Of a stretch of DNA of 64,000 nt, positions 1 to 8,987 are shown one piece after another (position 1 is the stretch's first letter; each line of letters opens with the position of its first letter). Below the pieces are notes generated by a model, which was not told the DNA's origin, did no database searches, and saw nothing but the letters and a program-made list of their open reading frames with translations. The stretch spans positions 1 through 64,000 of the forward strand of contig CAKOKN010000002.1 in assembly GCA_934091055.1 (NCBI GenBank), in the 5' to 3' direction. Both the position numbers and the translations under genes were made by a program. The stretch is from an uncultured Bacilli bacterium. GTDB lineage: Bacteria > Bacillota_I > Bacilli_A > RF39 > UBA660.

Positions 1-595
1 TAGTAGCCATACCAACAGCAATACCCATATTACCATTAACTAATATATTAGGAAATCTACTAGGTAAAACAACAGGCTCCTTTCTCTGACCATCATAATT
101 TTCTGAAAAATCAACAGTATCCTTATTTAAATCTCTTAAAAGTTCCATCGATATCTTAGCAAGTCTAGCTTCAGTATAACGACTAGCAGCAGCACCATCA
201 CCATCAATAGAACCAAAATTACCATGTCCATCAACAAGTGTATGTCTATAAGTAAAATCTTGAGCCATTCTTACCATAGATTCATAAATAGCAGAATCAC
301 CATGTGGATGATAATGACCCATAACAGCACCAACAGCATTAGCAGATTTCTGATATTTCTTATCAGGAGTCATACCCTCTTCATATAAAGTATATAAAAT
401 TCTTCTATGAACAGGTTTAAGACCATCTCTAACATCAGGAAGAGCTCTAGCAACAATAACACTCATCGAATAATCAAGAAAAGACTTCCTCATTTCACCA
501 ACAATATTAACAGCTACTTTTCTATCTCTTTCATGATTATTATCTTCTCCCATATCTTCTATATTTAAATTTTTATCTATATTCTTATCTTCCAT
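1..595 (-). CDS. gyrA: DNA gyrase subunit A, N-terminal part (runs off window)
   Basis: This is the first ~198 codons of the breakage-reunion subunit of DNA gyrase; the rest lies beyond position 1. The start is taken at 595 (ATG GAA GAT) because a GGAGG ribosome site lies just upstream; ATG at 598 is also possible. The translation shows the conserved start of the winged-helix domain ([20 protein letters not shown]), the quinolone-resistance region ([12 protein letters not shown], with the usual serine, so no classical resistance change is visible) and the catalytic tyrosine in [10 protein letters not shown]. The first ~25 residues are an acidic, Asn-rich extension. It follows gyrB by 10 bases, the common Gram-positive recF-gyrB-gyrA order. 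Confidence 0.95.
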   Translation of the reverse strand, partial: MEDKNIDKNLNIEDMGEDNNHERDRKVAVNIVGEMRKSFLDYSMSVIVARALPDVRDGLKPVHRRILYTLYEEGMTPDKKYQKSANAVGAVMGHYHPHGDSAIYESMVRMAQDFTYRHTLVDGHGNFGSIDGDGAAASRYTEARLAKISMELLRDLNKDTVDFSENYDGQRKEPVVLPSRFPNILVNGNMGIAVGMAT

Positions 596-605
596 CATAA
601 ACCTC

Positions 606-2196
<1,591 letters not shown>

Positions 2197-2217
2197 TTCT
2201 TATCACCTTCCTGCATC

Positions 2218-2241
2218 AAATTATTTCCCGGGAAATAATTT
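2218..2241. repeat. 24-bp perfect palindrome centred on CCCGGG, copy 1
   Basis: AAATTATTTCCC is followed directly by its exact reverse complement. The palindrome covers the recF stop codon and lies just ahead of the gyrB ribosome site. An identical copy lies between polA and mutM (15143-15166) and a one-mismatch copy lies upstream of polA (17832-17855). It could be an intercistronic hairpin, an operator or a small repeat. Confidence 0.85.
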
Positions 2242-3312
2242 TCCATTATCTATTCTATAAACATTTGCTTTATTTCTAATATCATTATCAATATTCTCAA
2301 TATCAGTAGTAGTTACAATTACCTGTAGACTACTATCCAAATATTTTAATATGTTATTTCTTTTATTTAAATCTAATTCACTAAATATATCATCTAATAA
2401 CAAAATTGGCATTTCACCAACAACGATTTTAAATAATATTACTTCAGACAACTTAAGAGCTAAAACAGCACTTCTAATTTGACCATTACTCCCATATGAT
2501 GATAAGTTTCTACCATTCAAAGAAAAATAAAAGTCATCTCTATTAGGACCAAGTAAAGTCATCTTATATTGTATATCTTTATTTAAGCTTTTTTCCAAAC
2601 TATCTCTAAATGTAAAATCCGCAATATTCGTATTAGATACATATTCTAATTTTAACCCTTGTACTCCCGTAATAGAAAAAAATAAACTATCTAAATTCTT
2701 ATTTATATCATCTATCATTCTTTTTCTATACTTACAAACTTTTATAGATAAATCACTATATTTGTCATTAATAACATTTAAATATTCAATATCACTATCT
2801 TTTTGAATATTAATTATCTTTAAAAATTCATTTCTTTGACGAAGTACAGTATTATATTCATTTAATAATTTTAAATAATTTTTATATATCTGGCTTATTT
2901 CTATATTAAAATACTTTCTTCTAGAACTTGGACCTTCTTTAAACATTCTAATGTCATCAGTACTAAATACTATAACATTCATAATCGATATATAATCACT
3001 TAATTTTTTTATTTCTTTGCCATTTATTCTTACATTTTTACCATAACCACTAAAAGCTACCTGTAAATCATAGCTTTTATTGTTGCTCTCCAAAATTCCT
3101 GATATAACAGCAAAATTCTTATCAAATTTAATCATTTCTTTATCATTATTAGATAAAAAAGATTTAGTAACAGCAAGTACATATATAGATTCTAAAATAT
3201 TAGTTTTACCCTGAGCATTATTTCCTATTATAATATTTAAACTTTTATTAAAATTCAATTCCAAATTATCATAATTACGATAATTAATTAACTTAATTTT
3301 TTTAATTTTCAT
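2221..3312 (-). CDS. recF: DNA replication/repair protein RecF
   Basis: RecF is an SMC-like ABC ATPase that loads RecA at gapped DNA. The 363 residues have normal family length. Visible motifs are the N-terminal KLINYRNYDNLEL, Walker A GNNAQGKTNIL (~residues 31-41), the signature SYGSNGQIRSAVLALKLSE (~275-295) and Walker B PILLLDDIFSELD (~305-317). The start at 3312 is supported by a 13-codon leader frame with a good ribosome site whose stop abuts this ATG (TAA-ATG), suggesting translational coupling. The C-terminal codons are formed by one arm of the CCCGGG palindrome. It sits between the comK-like gene and gyrB in the dnaA-dnaN-recF-gyrB order. Confidence 0.96.
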   Translation of the reverse strand: MKIKKIKLINYRNYDNLELNFNKSLNIIIGNNAQGKTNILESIYVLAVTKSFLSNNDKEMIKFDKNFAVISGILESNNKSYDLQVAFSGYGKNVRINGKEIKKLSDYISIMNVIVFSTDDIRMFKEGPSSRRKYFNIEISQIYKNYLKLLNEYNTVLRQRNEFLKIINIQKDSDIEYLNVINDKYSDLSIKVCKYRKRMIDDINKNLDSLFFSITGVQGLKLEYVSNTNIADFTFRDSLEKSLNKDIQYKMTLLGPNRDDFYFSLNGRNLSSYGSNGQIRSAVLALKLSEVILFKIVVGEMPILLLDDIFSELDLNKRNNILKYLDSSLQVIVTTTDIENIDNDIRNKANVYRIDNGKLFPGK

Positions 3313-3354
3313 TTAACAGTCTTTCTTTTGCTCATAATTTAACCTTTCATACAT
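3313..3354 (-). CDS. 13-residue leader peptide ahead of recF
   Basis: A minimal frame, MYERLNYEQKKDC, is preceded by AGGGG with 7-base spacing and ends TAA immediately before the recF ATG. recF itself has only a weak site (AGAAAGA). The ribosome site, spacing and stop/start junction are seen directly; its role in translational coupling or control of RecF synthesis is inference. The S4-domain yaaA/rlbA gene usually found between dnaN and recF in Bacilli is absent here. Confidence 0.45.
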   Translation of the reverse strand: MYERLNYEQKKDC

Positions 3355-3378
3355 ATATGTACCCCTATACATATTTAT

Positions 3379-3387
3379 ATTATACCA
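3379..3387 (-). promoter_or_regulatory. Extended -10 promoter of recF
   Basis: On the minus strand TGG precedes TATAAT, an extended -10 (TGN-TATAAT), with the predicted start about 17 bases before the leader ATG at 3354. The same TGTGGTATAAT string occurs before the hydrogenase gene (39971-39981). No good -35 was found. Confidence 0.6.
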
Positions 3388-3397
3388 CAAATACAGG

Positions 3398-3429
3398 CAA
3401 AAAAAAAGAAAAAAGAGCAAGATTGCTCT
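3398..3429 (-). terminator. Intrinsic terminator of the comK-like gene
   Basis: On the minus strand AGAGCAA and TTGCTCT pair around a two-base loop and are followed by a T-rich tract (TTTTTCTTTTTTTTT). It lies 9 bases after the comK-like stop and separates it from recF. Confidence 0.8.
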
Positions 3430-3438
3430 ATTTTTTCA

Positions 3439-3900
3439 TTAATTTTTCATAACTTTTTTAAACATATCCAAAAGATACTTTTCTATCTTTATACATTTAG
3501 TAATTTGACTATCAATAGTAGTATAAGAAGCACTAATATTTAACACTTTTCCACTTTTAAAATATATTTTAGTAATATTATTATCTTCTTTCGTATATCT
3601 ATCAACATTATTATAAGATATCCAAACACATTTTTCGGAATTAGGCGAAGCTGTTGGAAAAAATAATAAATTTTTATATTCTGAAATAATAATAGGAGTT
3701 TTAATATAATAATTAAATTTATCGATAACAAACTGTCGCTGCAAATTATATGAATGTCCATACCATAAACAACTTTTTTTAATGAATTTTAACCCCGTAC
3801 CAACTATATTTATTTTTCTATCCTTTTCCATTACTAATAATTTCCCATCACTATCAGAAGTAAAACATAGAATATCTTCATTGATAATATAATTCTTCAT
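3439..3900 (-). CDS. comK: ComK-family competence transcription factor
   Basis: ComK is the DNA-binding master activator of natural competence in Bacillus. The ~153-residue product aligns by eye with B. subtilis ComK through its core: KSCLWYGHSYNLQRQ (ComK RSCRFFGSSYAGRK), then KTPIIIS with LLFFPTASPNSEKCVWIS (ComK PPIMVDP with FLFPTLSSTRPQCGWIS). The C-terminal tail of ComK, a target of MecA/ClpCP in Bacillus, is shorter here. The start is set at 3900 (MKNYIINED), preceded by AAAGGGGGAT; the upstream in-frame Met lies inside that site. It sits between dnaN and recF, an unusual place. It has its own terminator, and two TGTCGAA repeats lie upstream. Confidence 0.75.
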   Translation of the reverse strand: MKNYIINEDILCFTSDSDGKLLVMEKDRKINIVGTGLKFIKKSCLWYGHSYNLQRQFVIDKFNYYIKTPIIISEYKNLLFFPTASPNSEKCVWISYNNVDRYTKEDNNITKIYFKSGKVLNISASYTTIDSQITKCIKIEKYLLDMFKKVMKN

Positions 3901-3953
3901 AAATCCCCCTTTCCACATATAAAATATGTACCTGCTATTAAAGCATAAACATT

Positions 3954-3980
3954 TGTCGAAAATTGTAGAAATATGTCGAA
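3954..3980. promoter_or_regulatory. Paired TGTCGAA repeats upstream of comK
   Basis: TGTCGAA occurs at 3954-3960 and again at 3974-3980, exactly 20 bp (about two helical turns) apart, 54-80 bases before the comK-like start. The spacing suggests a regulator site on one DNA face; the binder is unknown. Confidence 0.35.
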
Positions 3981-4052
3981 CTATCTCAAAAATTAAAATT
4001 TAATACCTAAAAACATCATTTTTAGCTATTTAAAATCAAATTTTAACAAAAA

Positions 4053-4087
4053 AAAAGAAATATTAACCTTATTGTAATATTTCTTTT
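4053..4087 (-). terminator. Intrinsic terminator after dnaN
   Basis: AAAAGAAATATTA and TAATATTTCTTTT form a 13-bp stem, with a T-run on the minus-strand 3' side. It lies 21 bases downstream of dnaN and separates it from comK. Confidence 0.8.
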
Positions 4088-4107
4088 ATTACCTTAAAAT
4101 ATAATTA

Positions 4108-5223
4108 TTAACAAGTTTTAATTGGTAAAACTAATTGAATTAAAGAATCATCTTCCTTATTCTTAATAACAATAGGAGAACTATCATTATTCATACATAA
4201 AGTAACACTATCTTTATTAAAGCTTTTTATAGCGTCTAACATAAACTTAGAACTAAATGCAATATCAATTTCCTTATCTGAATTAACAGAAATCTTCTCT
4301 TCAACTCTACCAATTTCTGGTGAATTTGACGAAATCATAAGTTCATTTTTATTTAAAGATAACTTAATAGTATTCTTCTCTCTATCTGAAGTAAGAAGTG
4401 AAGCTCTATCTATCATATTAAACAAATCATTAAATGAGCACTCAAGTTCAATATTAAAATCTTTAGGAATAATATTAGAAGTAGTTGGATAAGTACCAGA
4501 TAATAATCTTGATAAAAATACGATATTATCATACTTAAACAATACTTTATTACTAAACAAGTGTAATTCTAAAGTAGAATTATCATCATCTAGCATTTTA
4601 GTAAGTTCTATTAGGTTCTTACCAGGAATGACAATATTAACATCATTTTCAATATTATGGTCTATTTTAACAATTTTTCTTGCTAAACGATATGAATCTG
4701 TTGCTAGTACCTCTAAATCTTGATTATTAATTCTAAAGTTAATACCAGTAAGTAAAGGTCTAGTCTCACTTTGAGAAATAGCAAAAACTGTTTGATTAAT
4801 AAAATCTTTAAAAATACCTGTATTAATTATTATAGGCTCTTTAGTAACATCTAAATCTAAATTAGGAAATTCATTTGGATTAATTCCATTTAGATTAAAT
4901 TCTGTATTATCAGTGCTAATTATCATTTTGTAGCCATCAATTACTTCGATTGATATATCAATATTTGGTAATTTTCTAACTATTTCAACAATATACTTAC
5001 CTCCTATAACTATGCTACCTAATTCATTAATACTTGTTAGTTTCTCTTTTGGAATAAAAGACCTAATTGAAACATCAGTGTCACTAGCATATAAATATAA
5101 ACCATCTTCTTTTAAATCAAATTTAATACCTGTAAGTATTGGAATTAAATTTTTTGTTGATATAGCTCTTGCTGTATTATTTAAACTTTCTAACAATATT
5201 TCTTTTTTTACAATAAATTTCAT
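4108..5223 (-). CDS. dnaN: DNA polymerase III sliding clamp (beta subunit)
   Basis: This is the ring-shaped processivity clamp that tethers PolC and repair enzymes to DNA. At 371 residues it has normal length. It starts MKFIVKKEILLESLNN and shows the three-domain pattern, including LIPILTGIKFDL, TRPLLTGINFRI, ATDSYRLARK and the C-terminal cleft motif LVLPIKTC. It lies 145 bases downstream of dnaA across a DnaA-box cluster and is transcribed in the same direction. Confidence 0.97.
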   Translation of the reverse strand: MKFIVKKEILLESLNNTARAISTKNLIPILTGIKFDLKEDGLYLYASDTDVSIRSFIPKEKLTSINELGSIVIGGKYIVEIVRKLPNIDISIEVIDGYKMIISTDNTEFNLNGINPNEFPNLDLDVTKEPIIINTGIFKDFINQTVFAISQSETRPLLTGINFRINNQDLEVLATDSYRLARKIVKIDHNIENDVNIVIPGKNLIELTKMLDDDNSTLELHLFSNKVLFKYDNIVFLSRLLSGTYPTTSNIIPKDFNIELECSFNDLFNMIDRASLLTSDREKNTIKLSLNKNELMISSNSPEIGRVEEKISVNSDKEIDIAFSSKFMLDAIKSFNKDSVTLCMNNDSSPIVIKNKEDDSLIQLVLPIKTC

Positions 5224-5260
5224 TTTATCATCCTCTTTCTTTATATTATTATTATTATAC

Positions 5261-5361
5261 TGTTGATATTGTTGATAACTTAGTTAAATCCTTATTCTAT
5301 ATGTGCTTTTTTATCCACAGGACTTGTTGATAACTCCGAAATTATCCACTATTTTTCCACA
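5261..5361. other. oriC-type DnaA-box cluster between dnaA and dnaN
   Basis: The dnaA-dnaN gap carries one perfect box TTATCCACA (5311-5319), TTTTCCACA (5353-5361), TTATCCACT (5342-5350) and two TGTTGATAA boxes in reverse orientation (5270-5278, 5325-5333), plus a degenerate TGTTGATAT (5261-5269). In Bacillus the matching region is one half of a bipartite origin. Confidence 0.8.
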
Positions 5362-5368
5362 GACTTGT

Positions 5369-6733
5369 TTATATTCTATTTTTTAACTCACTAATAACTG
5401 TCTGAAGTTGGCTATTTGTCTTTAAATCTTTCTCAATTTTTTGATACGCACTAATAATTGTTGAGTGGTCTCTTCCTCCAAAATAGGTTCCCATCTTGGG
5501 AAATGATTCATTAGTCATTATTCTGCATAGATAAATAGCTATTTGTCTGGGATAATTAACATCTTTACTTCTTTTTTTACCTTTTAAATCTTCAATATCA
5601 ATTTTAAAATATTCACACACAATACGTTGTATTCTATGGACATCATTTTTATAAACACTTCGTTCGCTAACTCTGTCTTTCAGGGCATCTATTGCAATGT
5701 CAAGTGTAACTTCTCCTTTATTCATCATTAATGCATAGGCAAATACCCTAGTTATTGCTCCTTCGAGCTGCCGTACATCCGAATCATTGATATTGGCAAT
5801 GTATTCAATAACCTCTATTGGTAGATTTTCTGCGGCCTCCTGATGGGAAATTTTTTTCTTAATGATATCAACTCTTAAATTAAAGTCAGGTGGCGTTATA
5901 TTAGCAGTTAGTCCCCAATTAAACCTAGTAATAAGCCTATTTTCCAGCATTTTTAAATCATCTACTGACCTATCTGAAGCAATAATTATTTGTTTGTTAG
6001 AATCGTGTAATTGATTAAAGGTGTGGAAAAACTCTTCTTGTCCCTTAGTCGCAGTACCTAAAAACTGAATATCATCAATAATTAAAACATCAATATTTCT
6101 ATATTTATTTTTAAATGAATCAATTTTGTCGAAATTACTTTTATCATTATTTCTAACAGCATAAATATAATCATTAACAAATTGTTCACTAGATACGTAA
6201 AGTACCTTTTTATTTGAATTTTCCAATATATAATTACCAATAGAATGCATCAAGTGTGTCTTTCCCAGTCCACTCTTACCATATAAAAATAGTGGATTGT
6301 ATGCTTTGCCAGGTTTTTCAGCGACAGCTCTAGCAGCTGTAAAAGCAAATCTATTGGAATCACCAACTATAAAGTTATCAAAAGTATACTCGCTCTTTAA
6401 ATTAGCAGATAAATTACTTTGGTATGGTACTCCAGAGCTTTCTATTTCTGTCTTAGGAGCCTCTTCTTCATTTTTATCCTCAGTAATTTCGCTCTCTAAT
6501 TTAAACTGAAAAGTAAAATTAGTTCCAGTAATAGAATTAAATATTTCCTCTATTTCTTCCTTATAGTTCTCTTCTAAATGTTTTTTATGAAGGGACATAG
6601 GCACCAATATAATAGCAGTGTTTTTATCTATATTATATAATTTTGTATCTTTAAACCAAGTGTCATAGGATAAAGGTGAAATTCGTTCTCTAATTTTTGT
6701 TAAAAATTCATTCCAAATCATATCTACGTTCAT
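5369..6733 (-). CDS. dnaA: Chromosomal replication initiator DnaA
   Basis: DnaA binds DnaA boxes and melts the origin. The 454-residue length is typical. Domain I is at the N terminus (MIWNEFLTKIRERISPLSYDTW). The AAA+ domain has Walker A GKSGLGKTHLM (~residues 152-162), Walker B VLIIDDIQFL and sensor GLTANITPPD. Domain IV carries the box-binding signature GGRDHSTI near the C terminus. A GGAGGGTGA ribosome site lies before ATG 6733, with a sigma-A-type promoter upstream. DnaA-box clusters lie on both sides of the gene, which supports autoregulation and an origin here. Confidence 0.98.
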   Translation of the reverse strand: MNVDMIWNEFLTKIRERISPLSYDTWFKDTKLYNIDKNTAIILVPMSLHKKHLEENYKEEIEEIFNSITGTNFTFQFKLESEITEDKNEEEAPKTEIESSGVPYQSNLSANLKSEYTFDNFIVGDSNRFAFTAARAVAEKPGKAYNPLFLYGKSGLGKTHLMHSIGNYILENSNKKVLYVSSEQFVNDYIYAVRNNDKSNFDKIDSFKNKYRNIDVLIIDDIQFLGTATKGQEEFFHTFNQLHDSNKQIIIASDRSVDDLKMLENRLITRFNWGLTANITPPDFNLRVDIIKKKISHQEAAENLPIEVIEYIANINDSDVRQLEGAITRVFAYALMMNKGEVTLDIAIDALKDRVSERSVYKNDVHRIQRIVCEYFKIDIEDLKGKKRSKDVNYPRQIAIYLCRIMTNESFPKMGTYFGGRDHSTIISAYQKIEKDLKTNSQLQTVISELKNRI

Positions 6734-6767
6734 TTTTCACCCTCCTTGTCTAAAAGACTGTACTTTT

Positions 6768-6795
6768 ATTATATCTCAAATTTAAATTTTGTCTA
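6768..6795 (-). promoter_or_regulatory. dnaA promoter
   Basis: On the minus strand TAGACA (-35, 6795-6790) and TATAAT (-10, 6773-6768) are separated by 16 bases, 35 bases before the dnaA start. It abuts the DnaA-box cluster. Confidence 0.7.
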
Positions 6796-6829
6796 GTAAT
6801 AAATTTATTTCAACAGCTAAATTAACAGG

Positions 6830-6961
6830 TTATCCACAAGTTTTCCACAATATAATACCATATAAAATAAGAAATTGGAAGAGTTATCCACAATTTTTAT
6901 TTTTTTATTATAAACAGGTGTTGATAAAAGTTTTCCACAGACCTGTTGATAATGTGGATAA
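6830..6961. other. oriC-type DnaA-box cluster upstream of dnaA
   Basis: Seven boxes lie within 132 bp: TTATCCACA at 6830-6838 and 6884-6892, TTTTCCACA at 6841-6849 and 6931-6939, and reverse-strand boxes TGTTGATAA (6919-6927, 6944-6952) and TGTGGATAA (6953-6961). An almost pure A/T tract (6893-6914) lies inside the cluster and is a plausible unwinding element. Together with the dnaA-dnaN cluster this is the classical bipartite origin layout. Confidence 0.85.
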
Positions 6962-6967
6962 ATAAAA

Positions 6968-6990
6968 AAAGCCTTGATTTTCAAGACTTT
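6968..6990 (-). terminator. Terminator of the herA gene
   Basis: AAAG-c-CTTGA pairs with TCAAG-a-CTTT; on the minus strand it is followed by TTTTTTTATT. It lies just after the herA stop and would stop transcription from entering the DnaA-box cluster. Confidence 0.65.
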
Positions 6991-6996
6991 ACTAGA

Positions 6997-8754
6997 CTAA
7001 CTTTTCCACTGTATCATCCACTTATCGAAAACATTAGCATTAGAGCTTTGTGGAGTAGGATTTGGAAGTTGCATTTTAACTATCATAGGTATTTTCATCA
7101 TCTTACCAAATGCCACACAAGTACCTGATTGTAGTGATTTTTGTTTTTCTATTACATCACTACTAATATTTGGTACCATTTTCTCAATATATTCTAAATC
7201 ACTAGGATGGTTAATCTTAAATATTATAAAATTACTACACTGAGACAAAACAGTTTCTGACAATTCTGTAGGTCTTTGTGTAATTAAATCCATAACTACT
7301 CCAAATTTTCTACCCTCTTTAGCAATTCTTTCAAAGATATTATAACCAAGTATATCTATATCACTATCTCTTTGAACATATCTATGAGCTTCTTCTAGCA
7401 TAATATGTATAGGCATACCACCTCTAGTAGGAAGACTCTTTAAGAAATTAAAGAGAATTCTAGAATATATCTTAACTAAATTTTTAGCAAATCTATCATC
7501 AATATTTTCCAATACGAAATTAATAATCTGTGCTCTCTTATTAGTACCTACAAGAATTAAACTAGATATAAATTCATTTATAGTAACAAACTTATCATAT
7601 TCAAAATATTTTCTCATTGAACTATTAGCAATAGTATGAAGTTTAACTTTCAAAGCAGTAGCCTCACTATAAGACTTTTCATTAAGCAATAAACCCTCAG
7701 ATATCAATGTAAAGTTAAGAGCTACTTCCAAATCATCAATAGTAAAATATGTAGGAACATAATCTTCTTTCCAAACAGTTTCATTATCTATAAACTTATT
7801 TATATATTCGCTAACTAAAATTCTTTCAACAAATTGTCCTTGACTATCAATATCAAAACATTTCCTAAAAGATCTAGTATAACCGACACCTGGAACTTCA
7901 ACATCTAAATTTAATTCTTTAGTATGACAGTTTGTTAGTATTGAAAATATTTGATCTCTTATTCTAGCAGATACTTGGTTAGAATACATAACAGATACAA
8001 TTGCAGAAGCTATTAAATGATTTTTATATTTATTAGATTCTTCATCATTCTTAGCAAATAAAGAAACATAAGCAAGCATCTTTTCTATTACCATTATTTG
8101 AGAATAATCAGTTACATTAAGTAAATTAGCGTAATCATCAGTAGACATCAACCATAATGGTATTTTAAGTAAATTGTCATTTTGTTCAGTATTAGTAGTA
8201 AACATTTTATAGTTAAAATTAAAATTATAGTTATTAATTGATCTAAAGGCATTATCATATTCGTCAGTATTGTTAAATATAAATATAATACTATTAAATG
8301 GAATATAATTAGGCATAGTAAATAAGTTTTGAACTATTCTAGCTACACCATAAGTTTTACCAGAACCAGTATTTCCAAATATAGCAGTATGATTACTCCA
8401 CATATCATCAATGTTAATTTTTATTGGACTATTATTGTATAAAGGTGATAAACCAAGAAGCATATTTGTAGGATTATTATAACCAGTAAGTTCTGCTAAT
8501 TCATCAGCATTTATAATTCTTATATTAGATGAAATACTTGGCTTTCTAATTATACCATCATAGTATTTCCCATTATTAAATTCACCAAGAAAATTAATTT
8601 TTACTTCATCGTTATTAATTTCTTCAATTTCTCCTAGTATTTTTTTATTTTGTTCTTCAAAAACAACATTTAAATTAAGCAAATCATCTTTAATAACATT
8701 ATCAATTTTGACAATTGCATAATTTTTACTAATAACTACTATTTCTTTAAACAT
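6997..8754 (-). CDS. herA: HerA-type DNA translocase/helicase ATPase
   Basis: This is a HerA/FtsK-superfamily hexameric ATPase of 585 residues. The N-terminal ~80 residues look like the HAS-barrel. Walker A is GNTGSGKT at 127-134, Walker B is IHIMLEEAHRY in the C-terminal half, and the downstream QRPTELSETVLSQCSNF is the classical HerA sensor/arginine region. In archaea HerA works with the NurA nuclease in end resection; in bacteria it also pairs with Sir2, DUF4297 or other effectors in defence. No nuclease or Sir2 gene is adjacent: one neighbour is the origin, the other a divergent LtaS-like gene. The start at 8754 follows AGAAGGAGAGG. The partner and function are open. Confidence 0.85.
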   Translation of the reverse strand: MFKEIVVISKNYAIVKIDNVIKDDLLNLNVVFEEQNKKILGEIEEINNDEVKINFLGEFNNGKYYDGIIRKPSISSNIRIINADELAELTGYNNPTNMLLGLSPLYNNSPIKINIDDMWSNHTAIFGNTGSGKTYGVARIVQNLFTMPNYIPFNSIIFIFNNTDEYDNAFRSINNYNFNFNYKMFTTNTEQNDNLLKIPLWLMSTDDYANLLNVTDYSQIMVIEKMLAYVSLFAKNDEESNKYKNHLIASAIVSVMYSNQVSARIRDQIFSILTNCHTKELNLDVEVPGVGYTRSFRKCFDIDSQGQFVERILVSEYINKFIDNETVWKEDYVPTYFTIDDLEVALNFTLISEGLLLNEKSYSEATALKVKLHTIANSSMRKYFEYDKFVTINEFISSLILVGTNKRAQIINFVLENIDDRFAKNLVKIYSRILFNFLKSLPTRGGMPIHIMLEEAHRYVQRDSDIDILGYNIFERIAKEGRKFGVVMDLITQRPTELSETVLSQCSNFIIFKINHPSDLEYIEKMVPNISSDVIEKQKSLQSGTCVAFGKMMKIPMIVKMQLPNPTPQSSNANVFDKWMIQWKS

Positions 8755-8830
8755 AACTAGCCTCTCCTTCTATCATAATTAAATTATACCAAATAAATAA
8801 AAAAAAAGAAATACTTTTCATTTATTTCAT

Positions 8831-8906
8831 TTCGCATTTTATTGCTCACTGTTTTTGAAGCCTTAAGGTCTTCAAAAATAATTACTAAGCCTGTAGTCTT
8901 AGTAAT
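8831..8906 (+). repeat. Hairpin array A (three modules)
   Basis: Unit 1 (8831-8851) is TTC-GCA-TTTTAT-TGC-TCACTG. Module 2 pairs TTTTTGAAG with CTTCAAAAA around CCTTAAGGT (8852-8878). Module 3 pairs ATTACTAAG with CTTAGTAAT around CCTGTAGT (8881-8906). It lies between the divergent herA and ltaS-like genes, just before the latter's promoter. It belongs to the eight-locus family. Confidence 0.85.
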
Positions 8907-8940
8907 TTACATTATGTTTAATATAAATCGTTCAAAATAT

Positions 8941-8968
8941 TTACAAAAAACTAATATTATAGTATAAT
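8941..8968 (+). promoter_or_regulatory. Promoter of the LtaS-like gene
   Basis: TTACAA (8941-8946) and TATAAT (8963-8968) are separated by 16 bases and lie 20 bases before the GTG start at 8988. Confidence 0.6.
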
Positions 8969-8987
8969 TTCAATAGTGGTGATTTTT

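Noticed and set aside
2221..2241. CCCGGG palindrome as a rho-independent terminator of recF
   Set aside because: No T-run follows on the minus strand; gyrB begins 22 bases later with its own site and the same palindrome occurs between polA and mutM.
7100..7130. Frame on the plus strand at 6946-7128 overlapping the DnaA boxes and herA
   Set aside because: It runs antisense through herA, begins in the DnaA-box cluster and has no ribosome site.
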